Below, in pieces: positions 1 to 6,323 of a stretch of 12,173 nucleotides of DNA. This DNA is from Nitrososphaeraceae archaeon (GTDB lineage Archaea; Thermoproteota; Nitrososphaeria; Nitrososphaerales; Nitrososphaeraceae): the NCBI GenBank assembly GCA_025922735.1, contig JAICHI010000020.1, forward strand, positions 1-12,173, read 5' to 3'. Position 1 is the stretch's first letter. Every line of letters starts with the position of its first letter. The position numbers and the translations under genes were made by a program. The notes below the pieces were generated by a model. That model was not told the DNA's origin. It was given only the letters and a program-made list of their open reading frames with translations, and did not search any database.

Positions 1-323
1 AAGAAGAAGAAGAAAAAAGAAGAATAGGAAACACAAGAAAAGCATCGTTAGGCATCAGGAATAATACCCTCGATGAAGGCGTAATTGCCTTTGGCTTGTG
101 GCTAAATGCTGAAGATAAAAAATCTCCCGCGATCCCGATTGTGATGAAAGAATTCGCCGAGGGTAGAAGGGTAGTATTACAAGACAATACTTTACGAAGA
201 GAGGTGATTGTAAATATTGTAGAGGGAATTCCGTTTTGCAATGGATGCAGATCAAATGATTGTGCACATGTTGGCTTTGTAATATGCACCGAACAACTGA
301 CAAACAGGTCAAGAATCGAATAA
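1..323 (+). CDS. C-terminal part of an uncharacterised protein with a Cys/His cluster (5' end outside the window)
   Basis: The frame is open from the first bases of the window to a TAA at 321-323, so this is the last 107 codons of a gene that starts upstream; the TTG at 96 is not needed as a start. It opens with four glutamates and a basic stretch (EEEEKRRIGNTRK), which looks like a linker, and then a compact domain with the strand-like segment VIVNIVEGIPF. The domain ends in a metal-site-like cluster, C-x2-C-x5-C-x-H-x8-C (FCNGC ... CAHVGF ... C). Four Cys and one His within about 20 residues suggest zinc or another metal, but that is inference. I do not recognise the family. Only the C-terminus is visible, so length and function cannot be judged. 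Confidence 0.7.
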   Translation, partial: EEEEKRRIGNTRKASLGIRNNTLDEGVIAFGLWLNAEDKKSPAIPIVMKEFAEGRRVVLQDNTLRREVIVNIVEGIPFCNGCRSNDCAHVGFVICTEQLTNRSRIE

Positions 324-333
324 GGCGATATCG

Positions 334-531
334 TTATTTTTCAGGCCTATCAGCTTCTTCTACTTCTTCCTCCCTCATTGTATCCGCGGCACTCTTACCT
401 TCTCTATCGTGACTAAGCATGTTACTCGCTTTCCATCCAAGCATGATAACATACGGTGAAAGAAAAGTAGTGATTATAGTTATTGCTCCTATTGAGAGCA
501 ATACAGACGACGGCTGCTTTTTGATTTTGGC
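334..531 (-). pseudogene. C-terminal remnant of a second Kef/CPA2-type cation:proton antiporter
   Basis: On the minus strand, the frame ending at TAA (334-336) encodes a segment reading IGAITIITTFLSPYVIMLG followed by a charged tail. It matches the end of the intact antiporter at 964-2205, which reads IGAMTIITTFMSPYVIKFG near its C-terminus. Homology begins at about position 510. Upstream on the minus strand the frame hits a stop at 532-534 and has no start codon, so the whole transport domain (more than 300 residues) is missing. It therefore looks like the tail of a deleted paralogue. It is antisense to and upstream of the intact gene, and the sequence differs enough to be an old paralogue and not a recent copy. 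The family assignment is firm because of the shared block; inactivity is inferred from the missing start and domain. Confidence 0.8.
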
Positions 532-677
532 TTAATTGAAATTGTGTCAGAACCTAATTTTCTAATGACAGATGCCAAGCCTGGATATTGTGCCAGCCCA
601 TAATACTTCATAAGGTTCATAATCTGTCTATCTTCATGATCAAAGTTAATAATATCGCCAAACTTACCGTCTGCCAC
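489..677 (-). other. Unrecognised minus-strand reading frame, possibly a gene fragment
   Basis: A minus-strand frame runs from a GTG at 677 (open back to a TAG near 686) to a stop at 489, 62 codons. The peptide begins MADGKFGDIINFDHEDRQI and looks protein-like and soluble up to about residue 52. The last residues (RRLYCSQ) are an out-of-frame reading of the antiporter remnant, so the frame runs across a junction at about position 510. This fits the front part of some other gene fused by deletion to the antiporter tail. I do not recognise the family. The rest of 324-801 shows no convincing gene. The frame of the downstream antiporter is open back to 733, but the peptide there (PPIYGVADVSIIGID) was not recognised. 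Confidence 0.3.
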
Positions 678-936
678 AATGAATAATTGGGTTCTCTATT
701 CTTAAATTTTTTGTTCACCAGCTACTAATTAATGCGAAATACATTATCCTCCAATATATGGTGTAGCTGATGTTTCCATCATCGGTATTGATCCTGAAGG
801 TTTGTGCTACTTCCTGAGTTCATCCATCAATGAATGGGGGATTCCTGTCACTCGGCTGGTGTGTAGTGTAAGATCAATAGCGACATGTACGATGGAAGAG
901 CAAAAAAATCACTCTCGTTGCAAGGAGCAGTGCAAA

Positions 937-945
937 ACGCTATTA
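937..945 (+). promoter_or_regulatory. Possible archaeal TATA box for the antiporter gene
   Basis: The AT-rich element CTATTATTA lies about 20-30 bases before the ATGs at 964 and 970. That spacing would give a leaderless or nearly leaderless transcript, the usual form in these archaea. Position and composition are the only evidence. Confidence 0.35.
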
Positions 946-963
946 TTACATGCTGAAAAAAAT

Positions 964-2205
964 ATGGACATGGTTGTTGAGGCTTTTGAGCTTATTGTCC
1001 GGGATTTTGCAATTATTATGATACTAGCAACTGTCATGGCGCTAATTTCTCACAGGCTAAAGCAACCCATGGTTATTGCCTATATCATCGCCGGCATGAT
1101 AATAGGCCCATATACGCCACCTTTCAGTCTTATTTCGCAAACTGATACTTTAGAAGTTTTCGCAGAAATTGGCGTTATCCTGCTCCTGTTTGTAGTAGGA
1201 ATGGAGTTCCCAATTGCAAAGTTAAAACAAGTTGGCGGAAAAGCCTCCATCATTGCCGCGGCAGAAGCAGGAGGCACATTTCTCGCAGGGTTTGGAGCCG
1301 GCCAGTTGTTAGGATTTTCATTCTATGACAGCCTGTTTGTTGCCCTAGCAATATCAGTGACAAGCACGGTGATTGTAATGCGCGTACTAGAAGAGATGAA
1401 ATTGATAAAGGATCAATCATCTACCTTAATTCTAGGCGTTGCAATAATCGAAGATATCATTATCATCTCAATGCTGGCAGTACTGCAATCTGTTGCTTCA
1501 ACTGGAACCTTATCTTTTATCGAGATTGGAATCTCTGTGGGCTTGGTCTTGGCGTTCATAGGCGGCACCATATTCCTGGGCGCGAGAACTGTTCCAAAGT
1601 TCATTGACCTTATAGGAAGAATGAACAATTATGATGTCCTTGTAATTGCATTGCTGGGCGTTGCATTTGGCATGGCCTTTATAGCCTTTGAGCTCGGAAT
1701 ATCGGTCGCGGCAGGGGCATTCTTTGCAGGTGTTTTGGTAGCAGAGTCAAAGATGCACTCTGTTTCTGTTGTGCTAGCTACTCCGATCAGAGACATGTTT
1801 GCTGCGCTGTTCTTCATATCTATCGGTGCACTGATGGACATTACCCTGCTTCCGACGTTCATAGTGCCCGCGCTGATTCTTGTGGCAGTATCGTATGCAG
1901 GAAAATTCTTCACTGTATGGAGTTCAGCAAGGGCTCAAGGATTTGACAGGATAACTTCAGCCAGAGCTGGCTTTGGGTTGTCCTCTTCCGGCGGCGAGCT
2001 TGCTTTAGTGACTGCTCAAGCAGGTGCTGCTACAGGGGTAACAAGTGCATTTCTACTCCCGATGATTGGCGCAATGACAATCATTACTACGTTCATGTCT
2101 CCCTATGTAATAAAATTTGGATTCAAGTTTGCAGAGAGATGGAAAAATAAAGGAGGAGAAGATACAGCTACAGCATCAACAGACACAACAGCTACTGAAC
2201 AATAA
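964..2205 (+). CDS. Kef/CPA2-type cation:proton antiporter, transport domain only
   Basis: Predicted integral membrane antiporter that exchanges protons for K+ or Na+ across the cytoplasmic membrane. From the ATG at 964 it has 413 residues, nearly all hydrophobic helices (about 12), typical of the Kef/CPA2 transport domain. Family marks are an early LKQPMVIAYIIAGMIIGP segment, and ILLLFVVGMEF, and the helix GVAIIEDIIIISML, where the acidic pair E163-D164 sits where KefC-like proteins have QD and others ND. The C-terminus is a short Thr/Ala-rich tail (GGEDTATASTDTTATEQ) with no KTN/RCK nucleotide-binding domain, so it should not be gated like E. coli KefC. The frame stays open back to 733, giving possible TTG 802 and ATG 892 starts, but that extension is Cys-rich and not antiporter-like; MDMVVEAFEL at 964 fits the family. 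Ion specificity cannot be read from the sequence. Confidence 0.92.
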   Translation: MDMVVEAFELIVRDFAIIMILATVMALISHRLKQPMVIAYIIAGMIIGPYTPPFSLISQTDTLEVFAEIGVILLLFVVGMEFPIAKLKQVGGKASIIAAAEAGGTFLAGFGAGQLLGFSFYDSLFVALAISVTSTVIVMRVLEEMKLIKDQSSTLILGVAIIEDIIIISMLAVLQSVASTGTLSFIEIGISVGLVLAFIGGTIFLGARTVPKFIDLIGRMNNYDVLVIALLGVAFGMAFIAFELGISVAAGAFFAGVLVAESKMHSVSVVLATPIRDMFAALFFISIGALMDITLLPTFIVPALILVAVSYAGKFFTVWSSARAQGFDRITSARAGFGLSSSGGELALVTAQAGAATGVTSAFLLPMIGAMTIITTFMSPYVIKFGFKFAERWKNKGGEDTATASTDTTATEQ

Positions 2206-2253
2206 TTAGAACTATTATATCATATGACGATTAAAAACTAGCGTGTCGCAATG

Positions 2254-2406
2254 TCATTCTATTCTCGATCCGACGGGATTCGGATAAAAATTCATTTGAA
2301 TCCCATGAGCAGAATTTTGTCCTTGGAGAAAAGCCCTGTCAATTGTTTTTATGGCCATTCCTTTTTCCAGCTGTGATTCCATAACACTACCTTCAGCTTC
2401 AAACAT
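2254..2406 (-). CDS. Putative 50-residue protein of unknown function between inverted repeat copies
   Basis: A minus-strand frame starts at ATG 2406 (MFEAEGSVMESQLEKGMAIK) and ends at TAG 2254. The body is soluble and mixed charge, and its last residues (NFYPNPVGSRIE) come from the repeat copy at 2270-2300. Its start codon lies inside the other repeat copy (2394-2444), which is in the opposite orientation. A similar ATGTTT start occurs in the copy at 9917-9967, where it opens only a 21-codon frame. It may be a genuine small gene, cargo of a non-autonomous element, or a gene fragment caught between repeats. No family recognised. Confidence 0.3.
   Translation of the reverse strand: MFEAEGSVMESQLEKGMAIKTIDRAFLQGQNSAHGIQMNFYPNPVGSRIE
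2270..2300 (+). repeat. Dispersed repeat, copy E (core plus right arm)
   Basis: The sequence runs from CCGACGGG through ATAAAAATTCATTTGAA. It matches 27 of 31 positions with 5243-5273, including an identical 17-base block (2284-2300 and 5257-5273). The reverse complement of its arm resembles the arm of copies A and C (TTCGAATGAAAATT), so E and A form an inverted pair about 90 bases apart. Confidence 0.75.
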
Positions 2407-2444
2407 TGTGAGATTCGAATGAAAATTACTGCGGGCCCGTCGGG
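2394..2444 (+). repeat. Dispersed repeat, copy A (left arm plus core)
   Basis: This 51-base stretch matches 9917-9967 at 47 of 51 positions with no gaps. It has the arm TTCGAATGAAAATTA and ends in GCGGGCCCGTCGGG, a 14-base block also found exactly at 5237-5250. The core CCCGTCGGG is nearly its own reverse complement. Confidence 0.85.
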
Positions 2445-2451
2445 CCGTGAA

Positions 2452-2562
2452 GTGATATCGCTTCAAAAAGTGGATTCTTCTTTGCTAGTCTTAGTTGATG
2501 TAAGAGAAGCTAAAAAGGTTTCTGCAAGACGGCACAATAGTGAATTAGGTCTCTGCTTGTAA
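2452..2562 (+). other. Short open frame directly after repeat copy A
   Basis: A GTG-started frame of 36 residues contains KVDSSLLVLVDVREAKKVS and ends at TAA 2560-2562. The frame is also open through the repeat core just upstream. It looks more protein-like than chance and could be the end of a gene whose front was replaced by the repeat, but I do not recognise it. Between 2563 and 2684 I see no gene or structure. Confidence 0.2.
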
Positions 2563-2684
2563 TCGGGTTTTATTGATTTGCACTATATAGGTTTTCATCA
2601 ATCGTTAACTCATTGCTAACTTAATGCACACAGCCATCTCGTTTGTCGTAGAGGCTAACAATTTAAAACTAGATGGATTCAAGA

Positions 2685-2705
2685 GGATTTGATTCCTGCA
2701 TGTAA
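2685..2705 (+). repeat. Short repeat shared with the right flank of repeat copy C
   Basis: Twenty of 21 bases match 9966-9986, including the 15-base block GATTCCTGCATGTAA. At 9966-9986 this block follows directly on the CCCGTCGGG core, so this may be a partial copy of the same family lacking the core. Confidence 0.6.
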
Positions 2706-2747
2706 AGGGGTCAACTCTGCAAGCGTTATACTTTATGATATGAGGTT

Positions 2748-3215
2748 TCAAATCTTTTTCGTGACTCGCGCACCGATAATTCCAGCAACGACTCCAAACA
2801 CCGGTGGGATTAGACCTCCACCGACAAGAAACATCATTATTGAGAGTACTATGAGCACTAAGCCTCCATTTTTACTCCGAATGCGAGTAGCAGCCCAGAT
2901 TGTGACAGCAAGCCCTGAGAAGACTGTCACTATTCCGGATACTCTGAAGTTGGGAATAAGTGTCATCGCAGGCTCCCCACTCAGTAATGTCAGGGAAGGC
3001 CAAGCTTCGATGATGATTCCGCTTGGAGCTATATCGCCTTGAAGTATTTCACCTGGTCCATGGGATGCGCCAGCGACTCCTGCAAAAATGCCAAGAATAG
3101 TGGCCACAGTAATCGTGATACTTCCTCTGAATCTATGCCGTGCAATAATGGTCACAAGCGCAGTCAGCGCAGTGATAGAGCCCAACTGGACAACTATAAG
3201 ATTCCAATCATCCAA
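2748..3215 (-). CDS. Uncharacterised four-helix membrane protein
   Basis: A 155-residue protein begins at TTG 3215 (MDDWNLIVVQLG); a stop a few codons upstream in frame rules out a longer start. It is mostly hydrophobic with about four membrane helices: residues ~6-25, ~31-50, ~92-110 and ~118-148, the last stretch being one or two helices. It is rich in Gly, Ile and Val (GGLIPPVFGVVAGIIGARV near the C-terminus). A loop at ~52-88 contains GEILQGDIAPSG and may face outside. I do not recognise a named family. It lies 22 bases downstream of the minus-strand gene at 3238-3477, suggesting co-transcription. Confidence 0.75.
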   Translation of the reverse strand: MDDWNLIVVQLGSITALTALVTIIARHRFRGSITITVATILGIFAGVAGASHGPGEILQGDIAPSGIIIEAWPSLTLLSGEPAMTLIPNFRVSGIVTVFSGLAVTIWAATRIRSKNGGLVLIVLSIMMFLVGGGLIPPVFGVVAGIIGARVTKKI

Positions 3216-3237
3216 GTTCGCTCATCCAGCCTCTGTT

Positions 3238-3477
3238 TTAGATTGTTGCGGTCTCTACAGAGCTTTGAGCCCGGGCAATACCGATTGCCGAAGCCTCAAT
3301 GTCGTTCCAGTCACGGAAATCGCCTTCTGGCAGCAGTGCGCGGCCGGCGGGCATCTTTCTGATCATCAGACGTTGGAAAGGCATTATTTCTTTTCCCGAA
3401 TAGATGACAATGTGCATTCTACTATTGGGCATATTAATGCAGAAGAATTTATTATCGAACATATAAAGATCAGTCAA
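3238..3477 (-). CDS. Hypothetical 79-residue protein
   Basis: A minus-strand frame starts at TTG 3477, with an ATG at 3462 as an alternative. The peptide starts MTDLYMFDNKFFCINMP and includes MPFQRLMIRKMPAGRALLPE and an acidic segment (GDFRDWNDIEAS). The second half is noticeably GC-richer at codon third positions than the surrounding spacers, as expected for coding DNA. A TATAAGG element lies about 33-40 bases upstream of the TTG on the minus strand. The gene sits close ahead of the membrane protein gene at 2748-3215, so the two may form an operon. No family recognised; overlapping plus-strand frames make the call less certain. Confidence 0.45.
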   Translation of the reverse strand: MTDLYMFDNKFFCINMPNSRMHIVIYSGKEIMPFQRLMIRKMPAGRALLPEGDFRDWNDIEASAIGIARAQSSVETATI

Positions 3478-3561
3478 AAAATATTCCTTTAGGCATTGCG
3501 ATGAATCCTTATATTCCCAGAAAAGTTATTATCTACGCTAATCAATCTGAGAGCGTGATTA

Positions 3562-3716
3562 TTACTTCGTTGATAAAGTCAAAATAGACATCCATTTGTT
3601 CCTTATATTTTCATCTTGAAGAGCATTATCTTCCAATCCTGCCTTGATTCGTCGTGCTACAACTTCTTTCTCTTTAGTTAGATCCGCAACTATGGATACA
3701 AATGCGAATCTGGTAA
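3562..3716 (-). pseudogene. Unrecognised C-terminal gene fragment abutting the malic-enzyme remnant
   Basis: The minus-strand frame ending in TAA at 3562 reads as about 50 protein-like residues (FVSIVADLTKEKEVVARRI through NKWMSILTLSTK). It has no start codon of its own and would have to begin inside the oppositely oriented malic-enzyme fragment. That suggests the C-terminal piece of an unknown gene joined to foreign sequence at about 3716. The charge pattern is helix-like, but the family is unknown. Confidence 0.3.
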
Positions 3717-3970
3717 GGGCCAGCGTCCTAATTGGCGGAAGTATTGTTGGCAAGGCGTTTACTCAAGCGGTCATTGAGGCTATTTCTAGAGTGAGTGAAC
3801 GACCGATCATCTTCGCCCTGTCGAATCCAGCAGAACGCGCAGAGTGCAAGCCTGAGGAGGCTTATAGATGGTCCCAAGGCAAGGGGATCTATGCAGCCGG
3901 CGTGCAATTTCCTCCCGTGCATTATGATGGTGACAATCTGAGCTTCAACTGTAGATATGGTCGAGATTAA
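3713..3970 (+). pseudogene. Internal fragment of an NAD(P)-dependent malic enzyme
   Basis: Malic enzyme oxidatively decarboxylates malate to pyruvate. The frame encodes a recognisable piece of the NAD-binding domain of the large bacterial/eukaryotic-type enzyme: VLIGGSIVGKAFTQAVIEAI, then ERPIIFALSNPAERAEC and EEAYRWSQGKGIYAAG. The highly conserved ERPIIFALSNP signature makes the family clear. Only about 80 codons remain of a protein that normally has more than 500; the N-terminal malate-binding part and the PGQGNN-containing end are both absent. After HYDGD the homology fades and the frame stops at 3968-3970. At its 5' side it meets an unrelated minus-strand fragment near 3716. From 3971 to 4103 I see no further gene or recognisable piece. 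Confidence 0.8.
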
Positions 3971-4103
3971 CCCGCTTCTGCCTTCTATGGCGTGTCAAAT
4001 ACTATTACTAGTAGATATTCTCATGTTAGAAAAGCAATATTTCCATCAAGTTGCCATTAGCCAAATCACTCTACGACAAGATTGAAAGTTCAGCTGAGTT
4101 TCA

Positions 4104-4113
4104 GTGTTTATTA
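4104..4113 (+). promoter_or_regulatory. Possible TATA box for the MscS-family gene
   Basis: GTGTTTATTA is an AT-rich archaeal box A-like element centred about 28 bases before ATG 4137. That is the spacing expected for a leaderless transcript and supports 4137 over the GTG at 4104. Confidence 0.4.
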
Positions 4114-4136
4114 AGACCCTCCATCTCTACTTGCGT

Positions 4137-4979
4137 ATGCCCTCTACAAACACCAGATTATCTGACGCAGGTCCGAAGGCCGAGACGTTAAGGCAGGCGT
4201 TGGTCCGCTTGGCCATCAGGACCACCATAGTGATAATACTGACATGGGCAGTCCTTTACCTGTTTGAATCAGTGCTTGATCAACACTTGGGAATAACGGA
4301 TCTGCACATCCATATAAGCGGAAGTGTTGCCACGATTGCAATTTCATTTGTGCTTATCACCACGATTAGACGTCTAATTCACAAGAGCATACCAATGATT
4401 AGCCAGCATCTGATGGCAGTCATCTCATCCTTCGTTGTCATACTTATCTCGCTCATAGCCATCATAGTGCTGATGTACCTGTGGAATTTTGATCCACAGA
4501 CTATACTTGTTGGAGGCGGGGTGGTTGCAATAGTAGTAGGCATCGCCCTGTCTACAATAGTTGGCAACATATTGTCTGGCGGGCTGATGCTAACCACCTT
4601 TCCATCTAAGATTGGCGACGCAGTTTTCATTGTAAATGACAACATTCGTGGAGTAATCGAAGAAGTAAATCTTCTGTATACCAAGGTGATTACAGATGCA
4701 GGGACGGAATATTTTGTTCCAAACACTGCCGTAGTGCAGGGAACTGTGAGATTGATAAAGGAAGCAGTGGCGATTAAAGATCAGCTGCCATTCAGTGAAG
4801 GCGATCACATCGAGCTTGCCAGTTCAAGCATCAATAGATACGTGGGTACGGTCAGTAAAATTACTCCAAGGTTCAGTTCGCTGATAACTGACGATGACAG
4901 CAAGGAAGTGATGCTGCCCAATTCATCTATAATCTCAGGTCAATTCGTCATTATAAAGGACAGAGTCAAAATCAAGTAG
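4137..4979 (+). CDS. MscS-family mechanosensitive ion channel
   Basis: Predicted small-conductance mechanosensitive channel of the cytoplasmic membrane, opening under membrane tension to release solutes in osmotic downshock. From ATG 4137 it has 280 residues. Three membrane helices are visible at about 28-46, 59-79 and 94-115, followed by the Gly-rich pore helix and its neighbours (GGGVVAIVVGIALSTIVGN ... SGGLMLTTFPSKIGD), the hallmark of MscS. A beta domain follows (IGDAVFIVNDN ... TDAGTEYFVPNTAV). Unusually, a second segment with the same pattern comes next (EGDHIELASSS ... TDDDSKEVMLPNSSI), as if the beta domain were duplicated and replaced the usual alpha/beta vestibule. An upstream GTG at 4104 would add 11 residues but overlaps the likely promoter. 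Confidence 0.93.
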   Translation: MPSTNTRLSDAGPKAETLRQALVRLAIRTTIVIILTWAVLYLFESVLDQHLGITDLHIHISGSVATIAISFVLITTIRRLIHKSIPMISQHLMAVISSFVVILISLIAIIVLMYLWNFDPQTILVGGGVVAIVVGIALSTIVGNILSGGLMLTTFPSKIGDAVFIVNDNIRGVIEEVNLLYTKVITDAGTEYFVPNTAVVQGTVRLIKEAVAIKDQLPFSEGDHIELASSSINRYVGTVSKITPRFSSLITDDDSKEVMLPNSSIISGQFVIIKDRVKIK

Positions 4980-4992
4980 ATCAATGAAAGGC

Positions 4993-5012
4993 GGCGCCAG
5001 TTAGGGTGCGCC
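4993..5012 (+). terminator. Weak GC hairpin after the MscS gene
   Basis: GGCGC (4993-4997) and GCGCC (5008-5012) can pair across a 10-base loop, 13 bases after the stop codon. There is no strong T-run behind it, so a role in termination is only a possibility. Confidence 0.25.
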
Positions 5013-5103
5013 AATTTGTGGAATAACAAGCCAAGAATCTTCAGTGATTGGACGATTTGAATTTGGTTAAGAATCAAAAACATAATCTATAAGAGAAAAT
5101 TGT

Positions 5104-5351
5104 ATGTTATACAATTTCGTACACATTGTCGTTGGTATGTCATTTGTGCTTGCGACCGTTGCATTACTGGTCTATTCAAAGCTTGCATATCTATGTACTA
5201 TCTCGGTAGAATCCTTCTAACAGAACTGATAAAGGAGCGGGCCCGTCGGGATTTAAATAAAAATTCATTTGAACAAGGGCAAGAACCTGATGTTTATTAT
5301 TGGAAGTACGGCATTTCAGAGGGGTCCATGAGAAGAATTTTCGAAAAATAG
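5104..5351 (+). pseudogene. Small single-helix membrane protein, apparently split by a frameshift
   Basis: From ATG 5104 a 38-residue frame begins with a clear membrane helix (FVHIVVGMSFVLATVALLV) and ends at TAA 5218-5220. The overlapping frame, from ATG 5193 to TAG 5349-5351, reads YYLGRILLTELIKERARR, then NKNSFEQ, VYYWKYG and SMRRIFEK, which looks like the cytoplasmic tail such an anchor would carry. Joining them near 5190 with one frame change would give a protein of about 82 residues. The second frame contains the repeat copy at 5237-5273, so part of the tail may be repeat-derived. Alternatives are two separate tiny proteins or a sequencing error. An element CTATAAG lies just upstream of ATG 5104. 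No family recognised. From 5352 to 5475 I see no gene. Confidence 0.4.
5237..5273 (+). repeat. Dispersed repeat, copy D (core plus right arm)
   Basis: It contains the 14-base block GCGGGCCCGTCGGG, identical to 2431-2444, followed by an AT-rich arm sharing 17 identical bases with 2284-2300. It therefore links copies A/C (left arm and core) to copy E (core and right arm). Read on the minus strand, AATCCCGACGGGCCCGC resembles the T-arm and acceptor 3' strand of a tRNA, though no tRNA body is adjacent. Confidence 0.8.
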
Positions 5352-5475
5352 GCTCTCCAATTATTATAAAAACTAGTAGGCTCGTCTACATAGAGTAGAT
5401 ATTTGGCAACTATTCGTTATACATATCATGTATTAGAGAATAAAGCGCTAGTGTCGTATGACTACATTTACGGTG

Positions 5476-5486
5476 CTATTTATACA
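5476..5486 (+). promoter_or_regulatory. Possible TATA box for the 5523 gene and the PNGase-like gene
   Basis: CTATTTATACA is a good archaeal box A match about 40 bases before the TTG start at 5523. It would give a leader of roughly 15 bases. A second AT-rich element at 5511-5520 is too close to the start to serve it. Confidence 0.4.
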
Positions 5487-5522
5487 GAATAAATATCCTC
5501 ATATTCATAACTTTATATTATA

Positions 5523-6269
5523 TTGCATTTCTGGGTAGGTTCGTTTTGTGGCATTCTCGATAGTAGCAGTAACAAACCTGCATTTCCAAGAAGAGCTATT
5601 GCTGCAACTGATGTTATAGCATTAGTTGAAGACGTAGGCAACCAAATACCGGATAAATCATGGATGCTTTATTTGCTTGAATTATTCAATAAGCAGCAGA
5701 ATATTGCAATTGAACTAAACCTTATCTGCCAGTTCGATAGCCAGAATTACTTTGAAGCTATATTTAACGGTGTAAATAGATACAGATTCAAAGAAGTATT
5801 ACCCATACTTGGCCACTCGTACCTCCGTCAAATAATCATGAATTCACAAAAAGAATGCATTAGTTACCTTCTACAGGATAGAAATACAAAGCAAATAGAA
5901 AGGTTTGATCTACGTTTGAACATCGGAAGGGAATTATCATTTGCTTTTGAAGCATCAAACCAATTTACTGGAATAGAATGGTGGAATAAAATCGGTAACT
6001 TTCCATACCAAATAAGATATGATGTGCAAATATCACAGCTTATGTATGGTCTGTCAGATAATAGTAATAATCCTTCAGACTCTGAATACATGGTCTATCT
6101 ACCATATAACACATTAATGCCAAATAGCGAAGGATCAAGTTTACGGTATCCAATTTCATTCCATAATCCCAGAATCGAATCTGGTTGTATCTGTTATAAT
6201 GTTAAGCCAGGTATTTGCGAAAGCGGCATGAAATATATTTCCTTTGCAAAGAATAATAATAATAATTGA
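5523..6269 (+). CDS. Uncharacterised 248-residue protein, first gene of the PNGase-like pair
   Basis: The gene starts at TTG 5523 (MHFWVGSFCGILD); an in-frame TAA at 5508-5510 and no ATG nearby support this start. The product is soluble with no signal peptide or membrane helix. Notable stretches are AFPRRAIAATDVIALVEDVG (about 20-39), a Tyr/Arg-rich middle (YRFKEVLPILGHSYLRQI), FTGIEWWNKIGNFPYQIRY and a C-terminal Cys group (SGCICYNVKPGICESG), ending in five asparagines. The many aromatic and polar residues in alternating stretches suggest a beta-rich domain, which is inference. I do not recognise the family. It ends 54 bases before the PNGase-like gene with no terminator between, so the two are probably one transcript and may act together. 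Confidence 0.75.
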   Translation: MHFWVGSFCGILDSSSNKPAFPRRAIAATDVIALVEDVGNQIPDKSWMLYLLELFNKQQNIAIELNLICQFDSQNYFEAIFNGVNRYRFKEVLPILGHSYLRQIIMNSQKECISYLLQDRNTKQIERFDLRLNIGRELSFAFEASNQFTGIEWWNKIGNFPYQIRYDVQISQLMYGLSDNSNNPSDSEYMVYLPYNTLMPNSEGSSLRYPISFHNPRIESGCICYNVKPGICESGMKYISFAKNNNNN

Positions 6270-6311
6270 ACTTGAGCTATTGCATATTAAGTAGCTCTTC
6301 AATAGTATATA

Positions 6312-6317
6312 GAGGAG
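6312..6317 (+). promoter_or_regulatory. Shine-Dalgarno site for the PNGase-like gene
   Basis: GAGGAG lies six bases before ATG 6324. Internal genes of archaeal operons often carry such a site, which supports both this start and co-transcription with the gene upstream. Confidence 0.7.
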
Positions 6318-6323
6318 AATGTC

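Noticed and set aside
1..26. GAA repeat at the window start as a microsatellite or regulatory tract
   Set aside because: It is in frame with the first gene and encodes a run of glutamates, a common linker, so no separate role is needed.
55..312. 85-codon minus-strand frame at the left edge
   Set aside because: The plus strand is open throughout to the window edge with a conserved-looking Cys/His cluster, which is the better reading.
1080..1913. Three minus-strand frames of 65-94 codons
   Set aside because: All are antisense to the antiporter and lack any family pattern.
2689..3492. Plus-strand open frames of 107-134 codons
   Set aside because: They run antisense to the membrane protein at 2748-3215 and its neighbour, have no protein-like domain pattern, and mirror the hydrophobic codons of the real gene.
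4379..4808. Minus-strand frames over the MscS gene
   Set aside because: Shadows of a well-supported plus-strand gene.
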